A DNA stretch of 64,000 bases from Prochloron sp965198675 (GTDB taxonomy: Bacteria; Cyanobacteriota; Cyanobacteriia; Cyanobacteriales; Prochloraceae), in assembly GCA_965198675.1 (NCBI GenBank), contig OZ240666.1, forward strand, positions 2,480,001-2,544,000, read 5' to 3'. Positions 30,557-40,100 of the stretch are shown here, in pieces. Every line of letters begins with the position of its first letter. Positions within the stretch are counted from its first letter, which is position 1. The notes under the pieces are model-generated. The model made no database searches, was not told where the DNA came from, and saw only the letters and a list, made by a program, of their open reading frames with translations. A program made the position numbers and the translations under genes.

Positions 30557-32630
30557 ATGCGTTTCCTTTACTTTTAGCGACGATAGCCTCTGCTACATTG
30601 CGAGGAACTTCATCATAGTTGCTGAACTCCATGGAGAAAATGCCTCGACCTTGGGTTTTGGACCGAATATCGGTGGCGTAACCGAACATTTCTGCTAGGG
30701 AAACCTTTGCAGCTACTTTGGCTAGACCATCTCCGGAGTTCATCCCTTCAATGTTACCCCTGCGGGAGTTCAAATCTCCTATTACGTCTCCCAAGAAATC
30801 TTCGGGAACTTCCACTTCTACCTTCATCATTGGCTCTAAGATAACTGGGGAAGCTTTTTGGACTGCGTTCTTCATAGCCATGGATCCAGCAATCTTAAAG
30901 GCCATTTCTGAAGAGTCTACTTCGTGGTAGGAGCCATCCACTAAAGTGGCTTTCAGGTCGATTACCGGATAACCTGCTATCACCCCGGATTCGCAGCATT
31001 CTTTCATCCCTTGTTCTACTGCTGGAATATATTCTTTGGGAATTGCTCCGCCCACAATCTTGGAGACAAATTCAAAGCCACTCCCTGCCTCTCCTGGCTC
31101 CAGTGTGATCTGGACGTGTCCGTATTGACCTTTACCACCGCTCTGACGAATGAATTTCCCTTCTGCTTCGCAGGATTTGCGCACTGTTTCTCGGTAAGCT
31201 ACCTGGGGTTTGCCCACATTAGCTTCCACTTTAAATTCTCGCAGCATACGATCTACGAGAATTTCCAGATGCAATTCTCCCATACCCGCAATAACGGTTT
31301 GGTTCGTTTCCGGATCCAGACTGACGCGGAAAGTAGGGTCTTCGTCGGAGAGTGCTCCAAGTGCTTTGGAGAGTTTCTCCATGTCCTGTTTTGTTTTGGG
31401 TTCTACTGCTACGGAAATTACAGGTTCCGGTACGAATAGGGATTCCAAAACAATCTCCTGAGCTTCATCGCAAAGAGTATCCCCTGTGGTTGTCAGTTTC
31501 AGACCTACAGCTGCACCCAAATCTCCAGCCCGCAGTTCATCTACTTCAATGCGCTCGTTGGACTTTAAGACAATTAAACGGGAAATTCTTTCCTTTTTCT
31601 GTTTGGTGGAGTTGTAGACGTAACTTCCCTTAGTGAGAACTCCGGAATAGACTCGCATAAATGTCAAACGACCGTAGGGGTCAGAAGCAATTTTGAAGGC
31701 AAGAGCTGAGAATGGCTCTTCGTCGTCAGCTTTCCTGACTGCTTCTGTTCCATCTGGTAGAGTCCCCTTGATTGCTGGAACTTCAGGGGGAGAGGGGAGG
31801 TAATCTACTACTGCATCTAACAAGAGCTGAACACCCTTGTTTTTGAAGGCAGAACCGCAAAGCAGGGGCATAAGGTCGCCGTCAATGGTGCCTTTGTGCA
31901 GGGCTGTCCTAATTTCCTCTTCGCTGAATTCCTCTTCCATCATGAATTTTTCCAGCAGTGCTTCGTCTGTTTCCGCTACTGCTTCGATCATCTTGGCGCG
32001 GTATTCTTCTGCAAGTTCTGCAAGTTCTGCCGGAATTTCGGCGTCTTCAATTTCCTGACCGATATCATCTTTGTAGATCCTCGCCCGCATCCGGACCAAA
32101 TCTACAATCCCTTGGAAGTTACTTTCGCTACCGATAGGAATTTGAATTGGTACGGCGTTCGCCCGCAGACGATCTTTAATTTGCTCGTAAACCTTGAAGA
32201 AATTTGCCCCAGTCCGATCCATTTTGTTTATAAAGGCAATGCGGGGCACTTTATATCTGTCGGCCTGGCGCCATACGGTTTCCGATTGGGGCTGAACGCC
32301 TCCCACGGAGCAGAACACGGCAATAACACCATCCAACACCCGCATGGAGCGTTCCACCTCAATGGTGAAGTCTACGTGACCCGGAGTATCAATGATATTG
32401 ATCCGGTGGTCTTTCCAGTTGGTGCTGATGGCAGCAGCAGTAATCGTAATGCCTCGCTCCCGCTCTTGTTCCATCCAATCGGTGACTGCTGTCCCGTCAT
32501 GGACTTCACCTATTTTATGCACGATCCCGGAGTAAAACAGGATGCGCTCAGTGGTTGTTGTTTTGCCCGCGTCTATGTGAGCGGCAATGCCAATATTCCG
32601 GACTTTGTCTAGCGAGATACTCCGCGCCAC
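30555..32630 (-). CDS. fusA: Elongation factor G
   Basis: 691 aa, complete translocase GTPase. The N-terminus is RNIGIAAHIDAGKTTTTERI, followed by switch region GITITAAA, DTPGHVDF and NKMDRTGA. Domain IV contains SGGKGQYGHVQITLEP, and the C-terminus is SLAEMFGYATDIRSKTQGRG followed by KSKGNA. The single full-length copy type is consistent with the canonical rather than a specialised EF-G. It is transcribed with rpsG and rpsL 100 bp upstream. Confidence 0.98.
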   Translation of the reverse strand: MARSISLDKVRNIGIAAHIDAGKTTTTERILFYSGIVHKIGEVHDGTAVTDWMEQERERGITITAAAISTNWKDHRINIIDTPGHVDFTIEVERSMRVLDGVIAVFCSVGGVQPQSETVWRQADRYKVPRIAFINKMDRTGANFFKVYEQIKDRLRANAVPIQIPIGSESNFQGIVDLVRMRARIYKDDIGQEIEDAEIPAELAELAEEYRAKMIEAVAETDEALLEKFMMEEEFSEEEIRTALHKGTIDGDLMPLLCGSAFKNKGVQLLLDAVVDYLPSPPEVPAIKGTLPDGTEAVRKADDEEPFSALAFKIASDPYGRLTFMRVYSGVLTKGSYVYNSTKQKKERISRLIVLKSNERIEVDELRAGDLGAAVGLKLTTTGDTLCDEAQEIVLESLFVPEPVISVAVEPKTKQDMEKLSKALGALSDEDPTFRVSLDPETNQTVIAGMGELHLEILVDRMLREFKVEANVGKPQVAYRETVRKSCEAEGKFIRQSGGKGQYGHVQITLEPGEAGSGFEFVSKIVGGAIPKEYIPAVEQGMKECCESGVIAGYPVIDLKATLVDGSYHEVDSSEMAFKIAGSMAMKNAVQKASPVILEPMMKVEVEVPEDFLGDVIGDLNSRRGNIEGMNSGDGLAKVAAKVSLAEMFGYATDIRSKTQGRGIFSMEFSNYDEVPRNVAEAIVAKSKGNA

Positions 32631-32733
32631 AGCTACCTCCTTTGGGAAAGCGATCGCTTCAATTCTTTATTATTTGTTAACACGAGCGAAACAATTCTAC
32701 AATGCAAGAGAGGTATTTCTGCTCTTATTTGTC

Positions 32734-33204
32734 TTAATACCTATAATGAGCAAAAGCTTTATTTGCTTCTGCCATTTTGTGGGTTTCTTCCCGTTTGCGA
32801 ATTGCCCCTCCCGTTTCGTTGGCTGCATCCATAATCTCGTTGGCCAGTTTACTTGCCATGGTGCGACCATTTCTGGCTCTAGAAAACCTTACCAACCACC
32901 GCAGTGCGAGAGTCGTTCCTCTCCCTTGACGCACTTCCATGGGTACTTGATAGGTTGCTCCCCCAACCCGACGGGCTTTCACTTCTACCAAAGGGGTGAG
33001 ATTTTTAATCGCTTTTTCAAAGACTTCCAGGGGATCGCCCTCTGTACGTTCTTTAATGGTTGTGAAAGCATCGTAGATAATTTTCGCAGCGAGAGATTTT
33101 TTCCCACTTTTCATCAGTCGCCTAATGGTCATGCTTACTAGGGTACTGTTATACATGGGATCCGGGGGAATGGTCCGTTTTTTTCTATTGGAGCGACGAG
33201 ACAT
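32734..33204 (-). CDS. rpsG: 30S ribosomal protein S7
   Basis: 156 aa, complete; primary binder of the 16S rRNA 3' major domain. It is recognised by MSRRSNRKKR, TVSMTIRR-type LVSMTIRRLMKSGKKSLA, RRVGGATYQVPMEVR and KMAEANKAFAHYRY. It lies between rpsL (43 bp upstream) and fusA in standard str-operon order. Confidence 0.98.
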   Translation of the reverse strand: MSRRSNRKKRTIPPDPMYNSTLVSMTIRRLMKSGKKSLAAKIIYDAFTTIKERTEGDPLEVFEKAIKNLTPLVEVKARRVGGATYQVPMEVRQGRGTTLALRWLVRFSRARNGRTMASKLANEIMDAANETGGAIRKREETHKMAEANKAFAHYRY

Positions 33205-33247
33205 AGCTATTCAATACTTCTCTAAATTTCTCTGAGGATTTTTTGCA

Positions 33248-33625
33248 TCAATTTTTTTTAGGTCGCTTCGCTCCATATTTAGAACGACTCTGACTGCGAT
33301 CCTTGACCCCAGTTGCATCTAGGGTGCCACGAATGATATGATATCTAACTCCTGGCAAATCTTTAACTCTCCCGCCGCGAATCAAGACTACAGAATGTTC
33401 CTGAAGGTTATGGCCAATACCTGGAATATAGGCGGTCACTTCAAACCCAGAAGTCAGTCTGACCCGCGCTACTTTTCGCAGTGCCGAGTTGGGCTTTTTC
33501 GGTGTGGTGGTATATACTCGCGTGCAGACTCCCCGACGCTGAGGACATTCTTTCAGCGCCGGCGATTTGGTTTTCTTCTGCATTTTTGCGCGTTCTGCGC
33601 GAATCAGTTGCTGAATAGTGGGCAT
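33248..33625 (-). CDS. rpsL: 30S ribosomal protein S12
   Basis: 125 aa, complete; decoding-centre protein. The conserved loops TTTPKKPNSALRKVARVRL and GGRVKDLPGVRYH are present. The sensitive lysine of the PKKPNS loop is retained, so no streptomycin-resistance change is seen at that site. First gene of the str operon; its promoter should lie in 33626-33735. Confidence 0.98.
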   Translation of the reverse strand: MPTIQQLIRAERAKMQKKTKSPALKECPQRRGVCTRVYTTTPKKPNSALRKVARVRLTSGFEVTAYIPGIGHNLQEHSVVLIRGGRVKDLPGVRYHIIRGTLDATGVKDRSQSRSKYGAKRPKKN

Positions 33626-33735
33626 GAGTAATTGGTTAAAGTTGCGATGTTTCGGTTAGATCAGAATCGCTGACAAATTTCCATCATAGCTCTAAGATCA
33701 AGAAGATGTCAAGACATTTTCCCAAAAATTTAGGG

Positions 33736-33765
33736 GTCGATTGTACTCCGTACAATTACGTGGAA
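33736..33765. repeat. TTGTACTCCGTACAA repeat overlapping the IscA-like stop
   Basis: GTCGATTGTACTCCG then TACAATTACGTGGAA, nearly identical over 30 bp to the copy inside the DUF1997 gene but one A shorter. On the opposite strand it encodes the last codons (Ser-Thr) and TAA stop of the IscA-like protein, so the repeat now sets the end of that gene. Confidence 0.85.
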
Positions 33766-34103
33766 AATGATTGACCGCAGCTACAGGTATTGGTAGCTTT
33801 GGGATTGCGAAAGCGAAAGCCACCCCCCATCAAATCTTCGGAGTAATCTAATTTCAGATCTTTCAAAAATTCATAACTTTTTTTATCAGCAATGATGGTG
33901 ATGTTGTTATGATAGAAGATGCGCGCCGCGTAGCGGATCCCTTCGGGATCGCCCTCGATTTGGACTGATTCGAGTTTAATGGTATATAATAACCCGGAAC
34001 AGCCTCCAGCTTTTACTCCTAGGCGTAAGCAACTGTCTGGTTGATTGCGAGAAGACTGCAAGCGTTTAATTTCGCCAGCAGCAGCTTCACTGAGATGAAT
34101 CAT
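33756..34103 (-). CDS. A-type iron-sulfur carrier (HesB/IscA/ErpA family)
   Basis: 115 aa. The three family cysteines are Cys35 (GGCSG), Cys107 and Cys109 (CSCG), giving Fe-S transfer capacity; DYSEDLMGGGFRFRNP is typical. Residues about 50-61 (EGDPEGIRYAAR) are encoded by a GGCGATCCCGAAGGG-type cyanobacterial repeat (33921-33953). They look like an in-frame insertion, because close relatives have a shorter turn before the ITIIADKKSYEFL helix. The last two codons and the stop come from the TTGTACTCCGTACAA repeat. Its ATG overlaps the TAA of the cupin gene, so translation is coupled. Confidence 0.88.
   Translation of the reverse strand: MIHLSEAAAGEIKRLQSSRNQPDSCLRLGVKAGGCSGLLYTIKLESVQIEGDPEGIRYAARIFYHNNITIIADKKSYEFLKDLKLDYSEDLMGGGFRFRNPKATNTCSCGQSFST
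33921..33953 (-). repeat. In-frame palindromic repeat inside the IscA-like gene
   Basis: Minus strand: GGCGATCCCGAAGGGATCC then GCTACGCGGCGCGC. GATCCCGAAGGGATC is a palindrome. This string resembles common dispersed cyanobacterial repeats. It adds roughly ten residues without shifting the frame. Confidence 0.65.
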
Positions 34104-34513
34104 TATTTACGGGCGTAGTCGTCTTGAAAGCGTACTATATCATCTTCCCCCAGATATTCCCCATTCTGCACTTCGATTAAGACTAATTCGATCGCCCCTG
34201 GATTTTCGAGGCGATGAGGAGTACACTGGGGTACATAGGTGGATTGATTGACGCTGAGGATTTCTTCTTGGTCACCACAAACCACCTTCGCAGTACCAGA
34301 AACCACAATCCAGTGTTCGCTGCGATGATGATGCATCTGTAAGCTTAGACGGTGTCCGGGATTTACTTGAATCCTCTTTATTTTATATCCTTTGCCTTCT
34401 TCCAGAACACTGAAGGAACCCCAAGGACGCATTTCTGTTTGCTCAGGGATTAAACCGACAGGTTCGGGTAAGGAGGTTTTAGCAGTTTGAGTTACTTCTG
34501 CCAATTGAACCAT
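34103..34513 (-). CDS. Cupin, mannose-6-phosphate isomerase type II-like
   Basis: 136 aa single cupin domain. MRPWGSFSVLEEGKGYKIKR and HRLSLQMHHHRSEHWIVVSG contain the His/Glu metal site, followed by YVPQCTPHRLENPG. This matches the C-terminal domain of bifunctional mannose-1-phosphate guanylyltransferase/mannose-6-phosphate isomerase, here standing alone. It probably takes part in sugar-nucleotide precursors for cell-surface polysaccharide, though the substrate is not shown by sequence. The stop overlaps the IscA-like start as TAATG. Confidence 0.88.
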   Translation of the reverse strand: MVQLAEVTQTAKTSLPEPVGLIPEQTEMRPWGSFSVLEEGKGYKIKRIQVNPGHRLSLQMHHHRSEHWIVVSGTAKVVCGDQEEILSVNQSTYVPQCTPHRLENPGAIELVLIEVQNGEYLGEDDIVRFQDDYARK

Positions 34514-35200
34514 ATTTTTATACCTATATTTAGATCTGCGGCCCTACTACCATAGCAAATGGGTGGGAACCGCAGATACACGCAGATAAACACGAGTCCG
34601 CTTTTGGACTGCTTGTGAATCCCCGGATCTAATGAGCGGGGAGAGTCAAAGATAGGTACAGATGATTTTAGCGATGATAATTAGAGCTAGGATAGTAAAT
34701 TTCTTGTTGCCCACCAAACCAGAGAGTAGGGGCGCAAGGCTTGCGCCCACAAAGTGCCTAATACCTTGTCCTCAATCAGTGACCTTGTACCATGACAGTT
34801 GATCAGGCGTATGATGGGGGGTGGGTGCCTTCCACCAATTAACAAATAGTTTGTTTGGGGTAAATAAGCCCCACGACCTGCAAAAAATCTTGTTTATCCT
34901 AGACTGTCCAGAGTGCGGGTGGTGTCAGAGCATTTCTGGGGGTAAATGGTCTAATTCTGCTGATGATTTTAGACCAGCAACTTTACAAGACCTTGCTTTG
35001 CTTAATCTATAATTCACCAAAGTGTAGGGTGGGCATTGTCCATCGGGGAAAAAGAACGCAGGGGGTTCTGCGCCCTCCCCCATTGTAATTGTATTCCACC
35101 CAGTGGAAAAACGCGAATATAGACAGCAAAGTACTCTTATCAGTGAGTTGCAGCGGGACGTGTTGGTGGGCATTGCCTACCCTATAATACTGTTATGAAG
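34514..35200. other. Repeat-rich intergenic region
   Basis: Nearly 700 bp without a supportable gene. It holds a perfect palindrome GGGCGCAAG/CTTGCGCCC (about 34731-34749), a MITE-end fragment CAGTGACCTTGTACCATG (34782-34803) and two GTAGGGTGGGCATTG-type palindromes (35023-35040, 35164-35182). A short rightward frame ending at 35012 (ADDFRPATLQDLALLNL) may be a decayed gene tail but cannot be assigned. Confidence 0.5.
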
Positions 35201-37105
35201 TTACTCAATAAATAAACCAAGACCATTATGAACCCTCGCAGCAGTAGCGGGTGAACGATTAATTAATTGCCCTCCTAAATATAGGGAGGTAGAGCTGCCT
35301 CCATCTAAATTCAAGGCATCTATCGCTCCCATTTGTTCCATAATTAAAGCTAATTCTTCCAGTGTTGGTCCTTTTCCACCTGGACGATTGTGAACTGCGA
35401 CGATAATTAAGGTATTCTGGAAGGTTTTGGCAATAGCACTGCGGGGTGCTCCTTGTTGTTGGAAGGCAGTGCTGAATTTTTCTCCTTCTGCATCTAATAC
35501 TATGATACCATTTTGCATTAGTAACGGTCCAGCACCCATTATATGAGAGTAACGGGCAAAGTCAGGGGGAATAGTTCTGTTTTCTAAGTTGACTATGGTG
35601 CCTATTTCTAGTTGACTAGCAGCAGATTGATAGGAACGAAGAACTAATAAATAACCGTCTGAGGGTATAGGAAAGGATTCGGAACCTGCTGCGTCTCCTT
35701 GAAATTGTTCCACGATGAGATGATTGCGCACGACGACAATAATTTCATTGTCAGTCATGGTTTTATAGGTATCATCCCATGCAGGAGTATAGCGAGAGAT
35801 ACCTGCTTTGATGTAGCCGCTGTTGAGGTGTTGGATGGGGAAACTCGCATTTGTTGAGGTGGTTAGGACTTCTTCTAGACTGAGACGGTCAAATTTTATC
35901 TCTTCTAAGTCATTCCAAGCGATCGCTCCTCGGTTTAATATTGGTCCTGATAGCCAAGTTCCATTTTGACGCACTGCTCCTAAGGGGAGTTGATTATTGC
36001 GATTGAAGAAACCTCCATTAATGGCGATGGCTGCTTCATTTTTTCTTGCAGTTGTAATAAGGGGAGCAATACCTTCCGCCCGCTCGGGACTGGTAGTTAT
36101 GGGTTTCATGGTTATATTACGGACTCTGGGATCCACTTCTAACCAAGTCACCGGGAATATTTCGTCCTCAATACTGATAAAACGTTGATGCCAATTTATT
36201 CCCCTTCCCCAAACAATATCCCTTTCTATTAAGGTATCTGGTCTAACCTCAATAATCAAGCCGACCTGAGAGCTGCGCACTCGCAATTGCGAAGCTTTGC
36301 GTTTGCGAAGCAACCGCCCTTGGCGTCGCAACTGCCTTTGGCGTCCCGCCCAAGGCGTCCCTCTACCTTCAGGTAAATTAAACCGCATTATGGTCTGCTT
36401 TCCTTCAGCTGCTAAGACTAACAGGGGTGGACTGGGAATATTCTTCTCCTGGACCACTTCCCCGGGCGGGAAGACCCCGCTGGGGGGTGCAAAACGCTGA
36501 AGTAGAGCCGGGTCTGCCATAGCATCAATTTTAATTATTCCTTTCTTTTTCCCTTGACTCATTTGCCAAGGAGTGGGTCTATCTAAATAGACAATAATTT
36601 CTTCTGATATAGGAGTGGTCAGAAGGGAGATATTCTGGATGTTGGCTTGGGGTGAGTTTATTTTCAGGGTATCCTCCATAATTTGGATCTGCCAGCCAGC
36701 AAGTTGGGCTATTTTGGTAATATCTAGATAGCGATAAGCACCCAACTGCTCAGTTTTGAGGGTCAGGGGTGCAGAAGGGGGATGGTCAAACCAGGCGATG
36801 GGTTGAGAGGCTGGGTTGTTACTGCTTAACAGTTCTATACCTAAAATTTTTTCCGCAGCAGTATCGCTAATACCAAAGTGAAGATTATTTTGGTGTTGGG
36901 TTTGAATCCAGGGGATGGTTAATTGGCGACCATTGAGAGTTATTTGCTTTCCTTGTTTTAAGATGGTTGAAGGGGCAGAGGCTCGCGCCAAAGACCCACT
37001 TTCTGCCATCGCTGCTGGGGTACTATGGGGCGTACCATATGGTAGTATATTGGTTATGAGCAGCCAAGGGGCAATAGCAGCAAAAGTAGTTTTAATTCGA
37101 GCCAT
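35201..37105 (-). CDS. Phosphodiester glycosidase family (NAGPA-like) exported protein
   Basis: 634 aa from the ATG at 37105, which begins a signal peptide (MARIKTTFAAIAPWLLITN); the frame is open ten codons further to an ATG at 37135. The C-terminal ~280 residues form the NAGPA/DUF2233 domain: AIAINGGFFNRNNQLPLGAV, AGPLLMQNG, IVAVHNRPGGKGPTLEELA and DALNLDGGSSTSLYLGGQLI. The N-terminal half resembles an AMIN/copper-amine-oxidase-like region. The substrate is unknown; cell-wall glycan turnover is a guess. An Arg-rich stretch (about 36283-36362) is a dispersed repeat read in frame. It is divergent from Fd-GOGAT. Confidence 0.87.
   Translation of the reverse strand: MARIKTTFAAIAPWLLITNILPYGTPHSTPAAMAESGSLARASAPSTILKQGKQITLNGRQLTIPWIQTQHQNNLHFGISDTAAEKILGIELLSSNNPASQPIAWFDHPPSAPLTLKTEQLGAYRYLDITKIAQLAGWQIQIMEDTLKINSPQANIQNISLLTTPISEEIIVYLDRPTPWQMSQGKKKGIIKIDAMADPALLQRFAPPSGVFPPGEVVQEKNIPSPPLLVLAAEGKQTIMRFNLPEGRGTPWAGRQRQLRRQGRLLRKRKASQLRVRSSQVGLIIEVRPDTLIERDIVWGRGINWHQRFISIEDEIFPVTWLEVDPRVRNITMKPITTSPERAEGIAPLITTARKNEAAIAINGGFFNRNNQLPLGAVRQNGTWLSGPILNRGAIAWNDLEEIKFDRLSLEEVLTTSTNASFPIQHLNSGYIKAGISRYTPAWDDTYKTMTDNEIIVVVRNHLIVEQFQGDAAGSESFPIPSDGYLLVLRSYQSAASQLEIGTIVNLENRTIPPDFARYSHIMGAGPLLMQNGIIVLDAEGEKFSTAFQQQGAPRSAIAKTFQNTLIIVAVHNRPGGKGPTLEELALIMEQMGAIDALNLDGGSSTSLYLGGQLINRSPATAARVHNGLGLFIE
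36283..36362 (-). repeat. In-frame repeat insertion in the glycosidase gene
   Basis: Alternating GCGAAGCTTTGCGTTTGCG and CTTGGCGTC-type strings encode an Arg/Gln-rich block (AGRQRQLRRQGRLLRKRKAS) inside an otherwise ordinary beta-rich region. Related GCGCTTTGCTTGCGCTTTGC sequence lies in non-coding DNA at 28489-28515. The frame is preserved across about 27 codons. Confidence 0.75.
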
Positions 37106-37197
37106 GATGAAAGTTGCCGTATAATGAAGGCCCATAGTAGGGGATAAGTCTCATGAAAATGGGACAATTAATATTACAAGAAATAGCGTAAAGAAGA

Positions 37198-40100
37198 ATG
37201 GAAAAGACAAGACAAAAAGTACAAATCTCAAAACCTCCCCGTTGGTTGACTGTACTCCGTACAAATTACGCTGAAGAAAGAGACGCTTGTGGTGTGGGTT
37301 TTATCGCTTATCAAGATGGTCGAGAAAGTCATCAAATTGTCCAAAATGCTCTCTCAGCTTTGAATTGTCTGGAACATAGGGGTGCTTGTTGTGCTGACCG
37401 AGACTCTGGAGATGGTTCTGGTGTGATGACGGGGTTGCCTGTCAAATTGTTCCAGTCTTGGTTTGCCCAGGAAAATATCCCCACGCCAGAAAAGGAAACA
37501 TGGGGGGTAGGGATGGTATTCTTGCCTTCTTGCGAAGGGAAAGCAAGAGAAGCACGTGCTCATATTGAAGAGGTGGTGGCTGAGGAAAATCTGAAGATTT
37601 TGGGTTGGCGCCAGGTTCCCGTGCGATCGCATGTGTTAGGGGTGCAAGCAAGAGAACATCAGCCGAGAATCGAACAGGTGATTGTTACTTCTGCTGATAA
37701 GCTGAAGGGAGATGCTTTGGAGCGGGTTTTATATGTGGCTCGCTCCCGGGTAGGGAAGAAGTTAGCTCAGGATTTCTATATCTGTTCTTTCTCCTGTCGG
37801 ACTATAGTCTATAAGGGGATGGTTCGAGGAGAGGTTTTGGAGTCATTCTATGAGGATTTGCAAAACGAGGACTACTGTAGTGCTTTTGCCATCTATCATC
37901 GCCGTTTCAGTACTAATACCATGCCAAAATGGCCCTTCGCTCAACCCATGCGGTTGTTGGGACACAATGGGGAGATTAATACCCTGTTGGGCAATATAAA
38001 CTGGATGATGGCTCGGGAAGTTAATCTGGAGGTACCAGGTTGGAGCCAAGAGGAATTGGCAGGATTGACACCTATTGTTAATACTTCCAATAGCGATTCT
38101 TATAATCTGGATAGTGCCATGGAATTGCTGGTGAGAACGGGTCGTAGTACTCTAGAAGCGGCTATGATTCTGGTACCAGAAGCTTATAACAATCAGCCAG
38201 ATCTAAAGCCATATCCAGAAATTGTGGATTTCTATCAGTACTATGAAGGCATGCAGGAAGCTTGGGATGGTCCGGCTCTGTTAGTTTTTAGTGATGGGAA
38301 GACCGTGGGTGCTCAATTGGATCGCAATGGTTTGCGCCCCGCTCGCTATAGTATTACCAAGGATGGCTGTATCATAGTGGCTTCGGAAACCGGGGTGGTA
38401 GATCTGCCGGAAATAGACATTATTGAGAAGGGTAGATTGGGTCCAGGGATGGCGATCGCCGTGGATTTGCAAAGCCATGAAATACTGAAGAACTGGGAAA
38501 TTAAGCAGCGGGTAGCTAAGGCAAAACCCTATGGGGAGTGGTTATACAAGTATCGCTTAAAAGTAGAACGGTTGCCTTTCCAGGGATACCCCCGCCCTGA
38601 GGGCACCCCCCTTCACCCCCCGCGTAGCGGGGGGATCTTGGGAAGATCGGGGGGCAGGGGGGATCTTCCGCTCTTGCAACTGCAAACAGCTTTCGGGTAT
38701 AGAGCAGAAGATGTGGAAATGATTATTCAGCCCATGGCTACTGTAGGGAAAGAACCAACTTTCTGCATGGGGGATGATATTCCTTTAGCGGTACTGTCCT
38801 CGGAGCCACGCTTGCTCTATGATTATTTTAAACAGCGCTTTGCTCAAGTAACCAATCCACCCATCGACCCCCTGCGAGAAAGTTTGGTCATGTCTTTGCA
38901 GGTCAGGCTAGGGAGTCGGGGGAATGTGCTGAACCCTCAACCAGAAGATGCTCGCTTGTTAGAGTTAGCCAGTCCTTTAATCAATGAAGCAGAATTAGCT
39001 GCCATTAAGAATTCGACCTTTCAGGTTGCCCAATTATCCACTTTAACGCCTTTGGGGGGGGATCCAACTGACGCTATCCAACAGTTGTGTCAAAAAGCTG
39101 GTGCAGCAGTAGAATCGGGAAAGGAGATTCTGATTTTAAGCGATCGGGAAACAATCAATGAAGAAAATACCTATATTCCCCCTCTGTTAGCGGTGGGAGC
39201 AGTGCATCACTATTTGATTCGTCAGGGTTTGCGTTTGAAAGCTTCTTTAATTATTGATACAGCTCAATGTTGGAGTACCCACCATTTTGCTTGTCTTATC
39301 GGTTATGGAGCAAGTGCTGTTTCTCCTTATTTGGCTTTGGAAACCGTCCGCTCGTTTTGGGGTAGCTCCAAAACTCAAAGGTTGATGGAAAATGGGAAGT
39401 TAGAGCAATTTTCTCTTGCTACAGCTTTGGAACGGTACCGTCAAGCAGTGGAAGCGGGTTTGTTGAAAATTCTCTCCAAAATGGGTATTTCCCTCCTTTC
39501 TTCTTACCAGGGAGCGCAAATTTTTGAGGCCATCGGTTTGGGTGCAGATGTGGTAAATTTGGCTTTTGCTGGGACTACTAGTCGGGTAGGAGGTCTCTCT
39601 CTGAGAGAGTTAGCGCAGGAAACCATGACTTTTCACTCCCGGGCTTTCTCTATGGCCGGGAAGAAATTGGAGAATTTAGGCTTAATTAATTATAAGCCCG
39701 GTGGGGAATACCATATGAATAGCCCGGAGATGGCTAAAGCTCTCCATAAGGCTGTGGGGGATAATAATTATAACCATTATGAGGTGTATCATAAGTATCT
39801 CCAGGAACGTCCAGCAACTGCCCTGCGGGATTTGTTGGACTTAAACCCTGACCGTAGCCCGGTTCCCCTGGCAGAAGTGGAACCAGTGGAAGAGATAGTA
39901 CGGCGCTTTTGTACAGGGGGCATGTCTTTAGGTGCCCTGTCCAGGGAAGCTCACGAAACCCTAGCTGTAGCTATGAACCGCCTGGGAGGTAAGTCTAATT
40001 CCGGGGAAGGGGGAGAAGACCCGGTGCGATTTAAGGTATTAGAAGATGTAGATAACTTTGGTATGTCACCTACATTACCCCACCTTAAAGGTCTGCGGAA

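Noticed and set aside
34821..35012. Small frame with a CPECGWC motif
   Set aside because: No start signal, flanked by repeats and no recognisable family; possibly a decayed gene tail but not supportable.
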